DNA of 64,000 nt from Tubiluchus corallicola (GCA_030141605.1 JAQGDQ010000001.1:186001-250000), one strand, 5' to 3'; positions 1 to 36,392 are shown, numbered from the stretch's first letter. Made by a program: numbers and translations. The notes: a model not told the origin generated them from the sequence alone.

Positions 1-186
1 GGCGGTGCCATCTTGCAACAATGAAGTTGCAGATTAAACGCCTGCTACTTTATATGTAAGCTACTGTAAACTAGCTGTATATTAGGCTAGTTTCAATTCG
101 AAAAACTCGTTTAATACTGTAGATTATGATATATAGACTATTTTATATGTATTGAAGCAGGTTTTTGTTCCTTAAGAATTTTACAG

Positions 187-10309
<10,123 letters not shown>

Positions 10310-10372
10310 AGAAGCATGGAAAATTTAATGTGTGAATCTGATACACAGTCCCACTCACTCGCCAACCAAAAA

Positions 10373-10378
10373 ATTAAA
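10373..10378 (+). promoter_or_regulatory. Possible poly(A) signal of the P450 gene (ATTAAA)
   Basis: The common variant ATTAAA lies 64 nt after the P450 stop codon. A canonical AATAAA occurs further on at 10832-10837. Either could be used. Confidence 0.35.
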
Positions 10379-11048
10379 TTTCATTTAACTTGGCAACTTG
10401 ACAGAAAACTAATACTCATAATGTTGTACTTATGTATGAAGTGAATTACAATAAGAGATATATCATGATCATATTTGTTGGTAGTATTTTCTGTCGAAAG
10501 TGTATATAACTGTGTGAGGTATATGATTTACGTACGTTTTTCAATTTTGTGCGATAAATTCAATAATTGTAGCAGAATTTAGTATGGGGCTATCAAAAGT
10601 ACCCGAAATATATGTACAATTGATTTCTCGTTTTTAAAAACCGAGACAGAAATGGGTTGAACGCAGTCTAAACGCCATATGTTTGGTTTGGAAAATTATT
10701 TTCACATTTAAATCTATTTAATCAGGACTTGATCTCACGATTTTACACGTTCCATAGAAGTATTTCTAAACGGTTTCACTATTCGACTTCATACGACCAT
10801 ACATCTACAAGCACCTCTAGATATCCCTAGAAATAAAATATTTGAAATGGTGCTTCACTGTATTAAAAACTTGTATGGTTAGAGATTAGAATTGTTGTCA
10901 ACCATCAAGCAACTTGCTTACAGACATACATACATTATAATATATATATAGAGCTATAATTATGTATAATTATAACTCTATTTAATTCAATAAAAATTTC
11001 GTAATTATACTTTTTCAGATTATACATTTTTTTAAATGCACTGGAAGT

Positions 11049-11176
11049 ACATTTTTGTGGGTAAATTTATCTTTCATATTTCAAGTGTCTCTGTAGACCT
11101 ATAGTTGAGCCTACATTTTTGTGGGTAAATTTATCTTTCATATTTCAAGTGTCTCTGTAGACCTATAGTTGAGCCT
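11049..11176. repeat. Perfect 64-bp tandem duplication
   Basis: 11049-11112 and 11113-11176 are identical base for base and adjacent. The lack of divergence indicates a very recent duplication, or an assembly artefact. Confidence 0.95.
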
Positions 11177-13895
11177 AATCTGTAAATGTTCAGGTAATAT
11201 TTCATTTCTGCTTCACATGTAGGCCTACAGTTTTACACAACACCAATTAATTAAATCGGACATTTTGCAGCTACACAATAGCTAAAGTCAGAAGGAGTCA
11301 TTCATTATAGGCAGCATCTAAAAATGTAAGCGACTATAAGTCAAGTCAATATCGCATATTGACTTTGTGCAACTGCGAGGGCAATACATCTGACTTAGTC
11401 ATTAGTCATTAGCGCGAGACTAAGAAAGTGCCTTACTTATCTGAAAAGGTGAATAATTAAAAATCATATTATAACCCAATTTGAAGGTTAATTGAACAGC
11501 AAGCTATTAATTGGCACATTTGTACGAAACAAAGGGTCGCAAAGAAAGCGGCCGTAGATACCTTCAATAAACTTTTAAAGGACTAAATTCTTTCTATCCA
11601 GTTGCAGTTCAAGTTATCAACAATAAATTTCAGTAAATTTTCAATATTTTCTGTATCACTGTATAGTTTATTAGCATTTACGCGACACTGTGTTAATGTC
11701 GATTTGTTGTAGTGCGTAATACCACCCAAAATCCATTATATGTTTTATAATGTAATGACAGTAAATTGCTTACTTACTAACTTACTTTGTTTATACCGGT
11801 GTAACGACGGCAGACGGATCAGAGGTTAGGCTTACGCATTTGGGTGCAGACGTCAGGTGCATTTGATGGAACAGTGACGTGACTGAGTTTGGTGTGCATT
11901 ATTGATTTTCGCATCTACCATGTTCACTCAACAACTTTATATTTAATGCCCGTATGATTCACATTTCTGCTATGCTAATTCTTCCATTTCTCGTCTGTAA
12001 TCAAAAAAGCCCCTTCTCGAGAAATATTTTCTAGCTAATAAATCTCTCTTGCTTTTGGAAATCTGCAGCAGTTAATTGGCGCTTAGTGCGAGATTTTGAA
12101 AATTCAGATCAATAGCTATAATCCTCGGTCTCTTCTGTGCTGATTTATTACATCTTGCTCATAATTTTGTTTAAATTCTTAAATTAAGCAGTCAAAAATC
12201 AAGAACTGCATTAATTTAAGGTAAACAACCAAAAAACAAAGAACAGTACCGATTTGAGATAAAACGGTTAAAAACAAAGAAGCACGGCAATTTTCGATTG
12301 ATCGCGAATATTAAAAATCGTAGCTGTTCTATTTGCAAAATCGAGCATACAATCCGCCCGCACTAAAAATGCCGAGTTATGACCATATTATATGACTTTA
12401 AAACCTTGGGTTTGGGACATGCTCAAGACCGATCAGAAGATACCCACAATCCAGCCACTCATTTTCTTTAAGTGACTACTGGCATTGTTGGGATTCATAA
12501 AAGATGAATTCGGCATAAAAGATGAATTCGGAATGAATTAAAAAATGGCGACCGTCCCTTGTACTACAACAATTTTACATGGAACTGATGGCTATAGTCT
12601 TCATCGAGCAAACACGCAAAAGTGGTTTCAGTTTTACAGGAAATGATTATAAGCGCACTTGCCATGTGCATGCTGTGTCCAAGATTTAAATGCTGATAGT
12701 GTATGCATCAAAACCGAACTGCGCAAGAATTATATTAAGAGATGAACTTTATTTCCAATATTGATGTGATTCTGTCTGTAAATTGTCGATGAATATTTTC
12801 TACAGTTTTCACGCAAGCCGAAAATTACGCATCCTGCACAATTTCCCTAAAGACAATAATAATTTGTTCAACGCGTTTTGTTACGTTTTACTAATGGACA
12901 CAAATGTCGTCGTAAAAACCATAAACTTTATTACATCCACACTGATGAGGAATATTTATTTTATCACGTATTGTTGTTACAGTAGCTGCAGTCACTGTAC
13001 TTGTTGTCCGAATTGCCGTCTGGGCCCTCCTGAGACAAGCAACACAGTTTAATAATTTAAGATCTAGGTGCGTTAACTACTACCACTTCCAAGAACTCGT
13101 AATGTCAGGCGCCACACAAAAGCCAAGTTCTGGCTTAAACACAGCAACAATTAGATTTATAAAATATATTTGTTGTCACGAGAAATCGCCAGGGAAATTT
13201 TGCACCATATTACAGTGGTAAGTGTAGTTGAATGGTATGTTAGAAAAGACGCTGGATGTTTGTTTAGTACGGAAACATTTATAAATTTAAAGCATCTAGT
13301 GTAGATGCCTGTGAAGACATTCGATAACTAGATTAGAATTTTAATAACAAGGTAGATGGAAACGCCGAGAATTGTCGAGTTTTCCTGCAGTCATCAAATC
13401 AGTTACTAACCAGGTCTAGTGCTGACAAATTTACTAGTCAATTACACACCTTGACAACAATTAATTTTCCTGCGCGTAGTACATGTTTAATTTTTTGTAA
13501 TTTTTGGAACGACTTCATACGAGCCTGATTTATAGAAGTGTCCAGTACCTAGACTAGAATATTTTAAATTGGTTGCCAGTGCACTGATTTACGCCGATGT
13601 GAATCCAAAACGATACGCACAAATAAAATAATAATTGCTTTGCAGGTAAGGCACTGTTATGATTATACAAGCAAACATAAAATTGCTATTAAGTGACACC
13701 CATGTTAGTATAATCTAATTTCGCAAGAAATATTGTTTATAAAACTGATTTAATTGGCTGGTTAATGAGTTTCTTTATTATTCAGTCAATCAGAGTTAGA
13801 GTGTATAGTATTTTATTATCATCAAGGCTCTATCCATTCCCTTAGTTTTCATCTAGCACAAAAAATAATGTTAAAGTTACAAAGTATACGTAAAG

Positions 13896-14966
13896 TACGG
13901 AGCTCCATTAGTGTCAATTTTATTTTATTTTTTGAAGAAAAATATAATTATCTCGTTATAACGACTTACTACATAGTTATAACGAGATTCTACTTTGTTA
14001 TAACGACTTAATGCTCATTGTAACGACATAGCTATCTTGTTATAATGAAGTAGCATCTCAATACACTGATATAAGGAGATCTCGTTATAACGATATAGCT
14101 ATCTTGTTGTAATGAATTACTACCTCGTATAACGAGTTACTGCCTTGTTATAAAAACATACCTATTTCGTTATAACGATTTACTGTTTTGTTATGACGAT
14201 CTGTTATCTCGTTATAACGACATAGCTATGTCATTATAATGATAAGTTTGACAAATACTGCGCACGCGACTTTTACATAAAGCCTTGTTGAGATTCCAGT
14301 CGGTATAGTATTTGTATCTTGATTTCACTGGATTTGGCGTATTCACAGTGTGTTACGTATTAATTGTTACTAAGTGTATTAACTTTAATTGCTTAGTGTA
14401 GTTTATGTACTCCGCAGCTTTTTATTACCAAAAATTACCATATATTATGATGGACGTGCGATAGTTGAGCTGTACATACTAGTTAAGTTCAGGTCGTGGC
14501 TTTAAGTGATGATTCAGTGCTAATTTGCAGTTTAGTTGGAGTATTTTTGTTATAGTTATACTGAGCTATCTATTCATATTTTCAATATCGAAATCATCGT
14601 CGGTAAATCAGTTAAGATATTAATTAATTTAATGAATGAATATACCTCTTGCAAACGTAACATAACTTAACACGTTAATTATGAACGAAATACGTTATAA
14701 TATTGGCAATATTAAGAATATTAATTTTTTTTAGGAATTTAAGCCCAGATAATTTCTAGTTACAGTGAAGTATATATAAGCGTATTTTTAACTTAATAAT
14801 TCTGCTTAGAAACTGGGAAGGTTTTTTGGAAGAGTTGTGACCGCGAATTCTAGTGACAGTATTTTGTTATAACTAGGTAGTAAGACATTGTGACGAGACA
14901 GCTATATTGTTATAACGAGGTAATTATATATTTTTCTTCAAAAATTGACACTAACGGAACTCCGCA
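13896..14966. mobile_element. Non-autonomous DNA transposon with palindromic TTATAACG array
   Basis: The ends are inverted copies of each other over about 60 bp: left 13896-13960 begins TACGGAGCTCCATTAGTGTC, and the reverse complement of the right end begins TGCGGAGTTCCGTTAGTGTC. Both continue into the same T/A-rich stretch and a CGTTATAAC motif. GTAAAG flanks both sides (13890-13895 and 14967-14972), a likely target-site duplication. There is no transposase frame. The left third (about 13950-14250) holds roughly a dozen imperfect ~24-bp units, each centred on the palindrome CGTTATAACG; a few more occur at 14865-14925. Confidence 0.85.
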
Positions 14967-15352
14967 GTAAAGTGTGCAAAAGAGGTTAACAGAAAAACAT
15001 CTTTTAAGATACAATACATTATAGGATCGGCTTTGTATTATGAATTGTACTTTGTATTAGTACTATATCTGCTAATCGTGTTAACAGTTATTTCACACCA
15101 ACTGACAAATTCGTTGTTTGTATTAATGAATTTACATGAGCATGGGATAATGCAAAACGCATTCGCAAATGCAGACTAAAATATAGGTGAGTGTATAACT
15201 ACTGACATTCAGTTTTAAGTAAAATCGACTTTAACAGACAGCTATAATTTAAACGGAAAGAACACATTTAAATAACATATTTACATAGTTTATAAGAGTT
15301 TGAGGCACATTATTAAAGTCTGCAAATTAGGAAAGATTGGAAGCACACGTCT

Positions 15353-29130
<13,778 letters not shown>

Positions 29131-29380
29131 TTTGCTGTCACGTACAGACGGTCGTTAGTGCTCGCATGCATGAAGCCAGTCCATTTTCATGTCAGTTGGC
29201 CTAGTCAACTGATGCGCAAACTCGCCCTATAAGCTAATGGCTTTTCACAGACAAGTTCAGATTCTCACTCAAATTGTTAGGAGCCAGAGATGGGTTGGTA
29301 AGTCACGATCGTGGAAAGGGTCCAATTCCACTACAGATCTACTTAAAAACATGTATTTCATTTGGGACATTTTAAAAAAA

Positions 29381-29493
<113 letters not shown>

Positions 29494-31849
29494 AGCCACA
29501 AAAAGTAAGCCAATTTTAAAATACCATAGAACTGCGATTTTTTGTCCAGTTTGTACATAAATTTAACAGGACAAATTAGAAAGATATTAGCACTTACCCA
29601 CTAATTTTTTCCAAGAAAATTAAAACACAAACGTGTTATGCTTGACAATGTCATCAAGCCCGCAAAATTGAAAAAAATAAATATTAGTATGATTTTATTA
29701 TCTTTATTGTAGTGATATTGTTTTTATTATATTGATACTAGTACGATTGTATTGTCAGTAAAGCTTTCGGTAAATTCAGGCCTCCGCTGAGATAATTATT
29801 GAAGTGTTAGGAAAACACACTGAGTAATTTTAGAATGTAAGACAGTGTATATAAAAACAAAATTTAAAGAATTAATTATATTTTTGTTTATTTAGAAAAT
29901 TTGAACTTTTTTATTTAAAAGACCTTAACATCTTTTGCATTTTTATTTAAAACTTGTTATTATTCATTATGCATCTCTTTTCAAAGCAAAAAGTTCTATC
30001 CTATGCAAAGAAAAAAATTTTAACGATTTTTTAAAATGTGCTTACCTTTTTGTGTCCATCCATTATTTATAAAAATGTATGGATCTTGGAAGTGTCATTA
30101 AGATGAGCTACTAAACTGACAGAGATATCTTAATTATATTTGGATACTTATACATCGTTTGTCAACGAGGTCACGAACCGTTCACAGACCAACTTGCTGT
30201 GCCCAACACAAGCGTGTGATCATTCAGCAGTTCATTCCGTTTCACAGATAAATATTTTTTTCTTTAATGGTCTGCATAAGTGAAATAGAATCACTTGCTT
30301 GTAACTTTGTAATTAGTTTTTTCGTTCACCCTGTGTGTTATACAGTGGAACAGTTTGGGCTAGCCCTAGCATCATCCCTTAACAGGCTGCAAAGTACAGT
30401 GAGTTTATCCCTTGAAATTTGCTATAGTTCTACATTCCTCCAATAGATGACACTACTGTGTCGCTCAGCATTCTGAACTAGAATTTTGCATTCTCCTCTC
30501 AGTGGTCTTACTCAGCCTTTAAAACTTTGATATACATATAAAATAACTCTGTAAAAACAATGAAAGTAATCCAGTTACTGAAGTATTGTATCTGATAAAC
30601 TTGAAGGTATTACATCTACCTATAAACGGTATAATGACTAAAGGTAGCGTTAACCAAAAATATTATCGATATTAAGCTCTTTATGTAGTTAATCTTAATT
30701 TTTCTGTAAATTTCAAAAAGTATACTGATTGATTTTGAATTCTATATGCTGTGCACATGTAGATCAATTATATCGCAAAGCATGTGGTCATAGGCGTACC
30801 GAAGGAATTTCACATGGGAAGGATGGCGGCAGGAGGAATTTCATCTGGAAATTTTTTAAAGTTGTCCTAGCTGTAAAAGAGGCATGCCTCTGTGCATATT
30901 TGCAGGATGTTTTGTAGGCAATAGATTTTGTAGGCTCTGGCAATAAATCTGTCCTAGTTGCTTTAGTATCAAAGATAATTTTAAGTTTGAAGGGTAATAA
31001 TGTGTCGAAGTTCATTTCATGTGATGGTTGTTGGCTTAGTCAGTTTTTCACATTGTGCTTTCACATTTGCTATCGACGCTGTTTAAGGTTGCCACTCGTC
31101 ACGAATTGAATTCAGGAGTCAAGAGCCAGCAGCTATGGGGTCTGGGACGCGCTGTAAATCAATGCATTTCATGTCGTTTAACGAGGCCTTCAAAAACAAG
31201 AATCAAAACCACAAAGTAGTAACACATTTCTTGATTTTAGACTCTAAAAAAACATAAAAGTACGAGCGGTGTACATAATTTTGGGGGTTACTTCCCAGTC
31301 CCAATATACATTTAAATGATTTCTCAGGTTTTTTGAGGTTTCTGGAGATTAAATCATTCAGCACTTTATGTTATGCGAATTAAAGATAAAGTGGAAGGTT
31401 GCGTGTATTGCAGTACCTACTGCTGCAGCAAAAACTAGTGAAAAATGTAGACCGTTTAAAATGATTACGCCATACAACCGATTATACAATTTAATAAGTT
31501 TACTGTTATTTTTAGCATGCAAGTTATATTTCCATTTTTTCCAACTTAAATTTCAATGTGATGGTTGAAATCAGGAGATTTCAGAATTTTTGAAATCAGA
31601 CCAAATTACGAATCTGTGACTAAATTTCGGTGAACTCGGGGTCAAATCAGAAGTGGTGGCAACCCTATCGCTGCGCTGCTGCAGTATCATTTTGCTTAAT
31701 GAGACAGCTCATTAACTTGTATATACTGTAAAGTTATTAGAAAAGTGAACACAAAAATACCGTAGTGATTTTAATACACTCATTCATGACGTACATTTGC
31801 GTCATGAAAGCGCATTCACGGGCTTTCACATGGTGATAACTCCGACTGT

Positions 31850-32065
31850 TATCTTTTCGCCGGTCCATCGTTTTGCCAGTCTATGTTTTCGCCAGTTTAT
31901 CTTTTAGCCATCTAATCTATCTTTTTCGCCAGTGTATCTTTTCGCCAGTGCATCCTTTCAACAGTTGTAGGTAGAAATCGTGCAGTAAGTATTTAAATAA
32001 GAGTACACTTCTCGCCAGTGCATCTTTCTGCTAGTCTATCTTTTCGCCAGTCTTTTCGCCATTGT
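31850..32065. repeat. CGCCAGT motif array
   Basis: Eight or more imperfect copies of TCTTTTCGCCAGTSTA-like units of about 15-17 bp. The downstream AACACTGAAT and CCATTAGCCCATTGGGT resemble pieces of the element at 17210-18135, so this is probably a diverged relative. Confidence 0.65.
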
Positions 32066-32789
32066 GATTAACACTGAATAGTTAACTGTATTGGCCTATT
32101 AACCCTAGAAGCCATTAGCCCATTGGGTGTTGGCATGATTTCATTTAAACGCGTTGTGAACGGAAACCACAGGTCGTACAGAGGCATGCCATATATCATT
32201 GGCTTTGAAATGAAACGTAGAATCTGATGCACTTCGCCTTCGCCAAAATCGCGAGTTACGTTTGGCCAGAAAACGGCAATAAAAAGACGGGTCCGATCAA
32301 TTTGACATTCAGGATGTGCTGCTATTTCGTTTATCTGCGATATTTAGTTTCCGAGATACGCATCTTTTTGAAATAACTCAGAAACTAGACAGAAAATATG
32401 TCCATTTCTGATAAACCGTTACTCCTACAAGAGGCGTTACCTGCCAAGACGGCGTTCAGTGGTGATTGTCCGATCAATTCTCTGTCCAATTATGTGTTAC
32501 ACAGCCGCTACTGCCACAAGGGTGCCACGCTACACCCGTTTTTCTGGATGCATGTCGGACCATGCTTATGACAAAAAAGTCAACATTTTTAACTTTGGGA
32601 AACCATAACTATAACTAAGTGAGCTATCTTGAATTACTTGGGTAACACTGAAAATAGAGCTATACTTGTGCTACTAGGATAAGAAGCCTAGCGTGACAGT
32701 GGTGGCTTTAAAATCAACATGCAACACAAGCATGCCATGTAAATAAATTACAAATTACTAATAACAAAATTTAATTAATTACACCTACA

Positions 32790-32957
32790 TAACAGAGATT
32801 ATTATTACTCTCTCCGCAAATACTACTCGCCAGGCAGGGCAACAGCAGATGCCATTTTTGAAGTCTTTCATATTACCGGTCGCAGTATTGAACTCACGAC
32901 CTCCCAGATGGAAAAGGGACGCGTTACCACTTATCACTAGACTATACCGTCTGGTAG
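32790..32957 (-). mobile_element. tRNA-derived SINE-like sequence
   Basis: Read on the minus strand, 32944-32930 is TAGTCTAGTGATAAG (pol III box A-like) and 32893-32885 is GTTCAATAC (box B-like), about 40 nt apart as in tRNAs. The rest does not fold as a plausible tRNA gene, and a non-tRNA body continues to about 32790. This suggests a SINE head and body. Its family is unknown to me. Confidence 0.55.
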
Positions 32958-33628
32958 TTACCGTGCATGGATGTCATAGATTTCACAAAAAGTGCTAACA
33001 CAAATTAAATTTAATTTAATTTCAACTTTAACCTTTTTGCAAGCGTGTAGGAAAGCGGAAGATTTAGCAGAAGGAAATGAAGCACGTAGCTGTTATAATT
33101 ATTAATTTAACTATTTTTGCAAAGAATAAAACTTGTAGTTGTATTAAACTGTAGCGTTTTAATTGTCTGAGCTTACTGAATTAGTAACGCACAGCAATAG
33201 CACATTTGCATCATTCATGTACTGTACACTAGTAACCTAACTAAACATTGCTGTGGTCCAGGCTAGCCTAATATTCATACAGAAGTACGGTGAAGTTATG
33301 AAACACCAATAAATCTCTGACATTTTCGCACCAAACTCAAATGCGAAAATAAAATTTATTATGAAGGTTTCAATATTAGTCTTTTCGAATGCTCAAAAAA
33401 TTGGCTGTGGTTTATTTAAATTTTTATCTATTTCATAGTTAGGTATTTTTGTGATAACATACAGTATAACTATAAGTTTTCCATAGGCGTCTGAAATCTA
33501 CCAGGCTAGTTAAATGGTGTAAACTTTAAATAACAAGTGCATCAAATTGAGTTTACTGTAATTAGAATTCTACAACGATTGATTGTATACAGACTAGTGT
33601 CTTTGTTTTTTATAGGCTATGTAATATG

Positions 33629-33643
33629 TTTTTCCATTTGTAG
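33629..33643 (+). promoter_or_regulatory. Splice acceptor-like site upstream of TEX11
   Basis: A pyrimidine-rich stretch ending TTTGTAG, 61 nt before the start codon. It could be the acceptor of a 5'-UTR intron or a spliced-leader addition site. Confidence 0.4.
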
Positions 33644-33704
33644 ACGCTGTCTATTTAAATGAGCAGCACCCTGCATTAGAAATAGTTTCTGCCAATTTGA
33701 TAAC

Positions 33705-36392
33705 ATGTCAGTAGAAGGAGGAAGTCTACTGAATATCACAGCTCAAGTACAGGCTGTCGTTAAAGAAATCGGCAAATGTGGCAACGGAAGTCAGTTTGAC
33801 ACTCACTTGGAAAAACTTCACTATCTAATTGAGCGCGTCCCTGTTTTAGATTTTTCTATTTCTGAACATAAGTCCGTTAGATCAATGTTACAAGCTTCTG
33901 CTGTGGCATTATGGAATATAGCAGTTGCAAGTAAAGGTAGTGAAATCACCTCATCTATACAAGTAGCTACACTGAGACATGCTTCATGTAAACTTTTGTT
34001 TCTTGTTTGTAAAGAATGCACCGATCCAGAGACACTTAAAAAGCAAGCTATGGTGGGAATAAAATCAGGACGTGCTTGGCTTGACTGCTGCAATTTCGAT
34101 TTAGCAGAAGAAGTTCTTGGTTATGCTATGTATGCGTTGGAGCAGTTAATGAGTCGTTGTTTATCCACGACAACTGATGCAGAAAAATATAAATTTCAGA
34201 GTGAAATGCTTAAAACTATCATCTACAAGGTTGAAGCACTTTTTGGGAAAAATGAGCATGAGGAAGCATTGAAACTGACACAACGGGCAAGATCAAGCCT
34301 GCCTGGTCATCTATCAGAAGGGAAAATTTTAACGGCGATGTGTTATAACTTTGGTCTCAGCTGTTATGAAAAAAATAACTTTGCAAAAGCTGTGAACTGG
34401 TTGCAGGAAAGCTATGCTTTAGGTAAGGCTATACAAATGAATTCAAAGGATCAAGCTAGGACTTTACGGTTACTGGCAACAACATACATTGAATGGGACA
34501 ATAAAGAATATCTCCAGGATGCAACTAATGCAATAGGACTGGCCAACTCAGAGTATGCTCATCCTGCTGGACTGTTTCTTAAATTGCGCATTTTGCTGAA
34601 TAATGATAAGTATGACAGTCCATCGGTCCAGTTTGCCTTAAAAGAATGTATATGTCATCCTGATCTTACTTTGGAACTAGGATTAGAGACAGTATGTTTA
34701 TGCATGCAGTCTGGAAACACTGACTTGATTCTGCTTGGTCTAAAACAGCTGGAGAAAAGATTCCCAGATTCAACAAAAGTTCATATGATGCGTTTGGAAC
34801 ATCTTTTGCAGTTGAAAGAATATAACAAAGCTAAATGCCTGATCTCTAGGTGTATTGAAGCGCACCAGTCCACAAAGCCACTTGACATAATGTCAATGAA
34901 ACGGCTTCATATGCTGCTTTGGCAACAAGCAAATAAATGCTATGAAGACAACTTGTACCAAGATGCGTTACTTTGGTACAAGTACTCTTTGGACATTTTT
35001 GGTGCTGACAGAAGTGAAAAAGAAAATTTGGCAAAGCTACATCGAAATTTATGTTCTTGTTACTTGGCTCTTAATGATATTGAAAAAGCACAGATGTCAC
35101 TTGATGAAGCTGTTAAGCTGGAAGACAACCCTCATACCTTTTACTTGTTGTTTCGAGTAGCTTTGCTGCAAAAGAATAATCTGCTAGTGCTAGAAGCACT
35201 CCAAAAGCTTTGTTCATCAAAAGACCCTTCCACCTATGATCTAATTTGTATTGCAAGTCAGTTGGCTCTAGACTCAAACAGCAGTGACATTGCTATTGCG
35301 GCTCTTGAAGGTTTGGCAAACCATGCCAATAAGCCACAGCAAATTGTCACAACTTTACGGTGCTTGATCCGACTTCGATTGTCTTCGCAAGGCGGGAAAC
35401 CCATACAGTACAAAGATATCTTATCATATTTAAAAACGGCATACAATTGCTTTACATCAACATTTCTGGAAACAGATCCTAAAGCTAGAAATGAAGTCAT
35501 CTGGTTTGTCAAAATTGCATATAATATGGGAATACAATGTGACGGTGATGTGAACTTGTTGCTAGAATTCTTTTTAGTTTGCATTAAACTTTTGTCAGTT
35601 TATCCCTTGGATGCAGCTAGCAATGTGAAACTAAAAACTTGTCTTGTGGTTGCCATTGCAGCTTCCATTCAAATGGGAAAGCAAACAGAATCAGAGCAAG
35701 AAAAGCGTCAGTACCTGAATCAAGCTCTGGAAATGAGAACACAGTGTTCAAAACTATGCAGAGAACTGACTGCATCTGTAGCAACAAAAGACAAAACTGA
35801 AGCTTTGTTACTCTTGTATGAGTTTGAAGCAAAAGCCCTTTTGGATAATAAAGCTAGCGACCTGAACGACTTACTAGAGAAAGCTTTAGCAATGCCACAT
35901 GCTAATGAAAAAACTTTTGAAAATATTGCGGCGCTGAGTATTGAATACTGTGATTCCATTCATCATCGAGAACTGACACTGCGTGCACTAAAAGCTGCAA
36001 TTCACAAGCATCTTTGTAACAGCAAGCCAGATTATTCTAACATCAGTAAACTCTTTCGTAACATTATCCATCTGTCGTTAAAGCAAGGCACTTGTCTAGT
36101 GGAAGCAGGAGAGAAAAGTGATGTGTGGCAGTACTTTCACCAAGCAGCAGATGTCGTTGACAAGTCAAAAGAGAGTGAATACCCAGAAATGGAAATCAGT
36201 TGGTTGATGACCAAAGCATGGAATAATGGTATTCACTTGTTTGCCTCAGAAAGTTATGAAGCTGCAAAATCCTGGTGCGAGATGGGCTTGAGGTTTTTGA
36301 AAAGTATGACCACGCTGAAAAGCAGTTATGAGTTTCACATGAACAAGGGCTATTGCGAGATCCTTGCAAAGGTTACACCAAGTGAACTGTGA
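33705..36392 (+). CDS. TEX11: TEX11-like meiotic TPR protein (SPO22/ZIP4 family), intronless
   Basis: Meiotic crossover factor; relatives (mammalian TEX11, yeast Zip4/Spo22) are TPR scaffolds on the synaptonemal complex. The single uninterrupted frame gives 895 residues, close to the vertebrate length of about 940. The N-terminal block, with LWNIAVASKG then LRHASCKLLFLV and GRAWLDCCNFDLAEEVL, is the family signature. From about residue 185 to 440 is the SPO22-type helical repeat domain, followed by TPR-like helices (for example YQDALLWYKYSLDIFG). The start follows a short leader, and no upstream in-frame ATG extends it. Vertebrate TEX11 has many exons, so an intact intronless copy suggests a retrogene or lineage-specific intron loss. 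I see no long poly(A) remnant or flanking repeat, so any retroposition would be old. It converges with the PPM1L gene. Confidence 0.92.
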   Translation: MSVEGGSLLNITAQVQAVVKEIGKCGNGSQFDTHLEKLHYLIERVPVLDFSISEHKSVRSMLQASAVALWNIAVASKGSEITSSIQVATLRHASCKLLFLVCKECTDPETLKKQAMVGIKSGRAWLDCCNFDLAEEVLGYAMYALEQLMSRCLSTTTDAEKYKFQSEMLKTIIYKVEALFGKNEHEEALKLTQRARSSLPGHLSEGKILTAMCYNFGLSCYEKNNFAKAVNWLQESYALGKAIQMNSKDQARTLRLLATTYIEWDNKEYLQDATNAIGLANSEYAHPAGLFLKLRILLNNDKYDSPSVQFALKECICHPDLTLELGLETVCLCMQSGNTDLILLGLKQLEKRFPDSTKVHMMRLEHLLQLKEYNKAKCLISRCIEAHQSTKPLDIMSMKRLHMLLWQQANKCYEDNLYQDALLWYKYSLDIFGADRSEKENLAKLHRNLCSCYLALNDIEKAQMSLDEAVKLEDNPHTFYLLFRVALLQKNNLLVLEALQKLCSSKDPSTYDLICIASQLALDSNSSDIAIAALEGLANHANKPQQIVTTLRCLIRLRLSSQGGKPIQYKDILSYLKTAYNCFTSTFLETDPKARNEVIWFVKIAYNMGIQCDGDVNLLLEFFLVCIKLLSVYPLDAASNVKLKTCLVVAIAASIQMGKQTESEQEKRQYLNQALEMRTQCSKLCRELTASVATKDKTEALLLLYEFEAKALLDNKASDLNDLLEKALAMPHANEKTFENIAALSIEYCDSIHHRELTLRALKAAIHKHLCNSKPDYSNISKLFRNIIHLSLKQGTCLVEAGEKSDVWQYFHQAADVVDKSKESEYPEMEISWLMTKAWNNGIHLFASESYEAAKSWCEMGLRFLKSMTTLKSSYEFHMNKGYCEILAKVTPSEL

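Larger units (their letters stand above)
10310..13895. other. Intergenic region, no gene supported
   Basis: AT-rich spacer between the convergent P450 and TEP genes. It holds a perfect tandem duplication (11049-11176) and an exon-like hydrophobic frame at about 12964-13069 (see findings). I see no other coding signal. Confidence 0.6.

Noticed and set aside
1-56. Possible first P450 exon ending at a GTAAG donor
   Set aside because: None of the three frames reads like the proline-rich P450 hinge expected just before the exon at 187, and two have stops. Similarity is absent.
12783-13052. 89-residue plus-strand frame with a Cys-rich end
   Set aside because: No recognisable domain, and a different frame over the same bases looks more exon-like.
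29225-29234. TATA-like GCTTATAGGG upstream of the TEP gene
   Set aside because: About 95 nt before the ATG but a poor consensus match in AT-rich DNA; not enough to call a promoter.
31087-31664. Inverted GGTTGCCAC pair suggesting a 578-bp element
   Set aside because: Only nine bases match and the inner flanks do not align, so chance cannot be excluded.
32885-32944. A functional tRNA gene on the minus strand
   Set aside because: Promoter-like boxes are present but I could not form a plausible acceptor stem and anticodon arm; a SINE head fits better.
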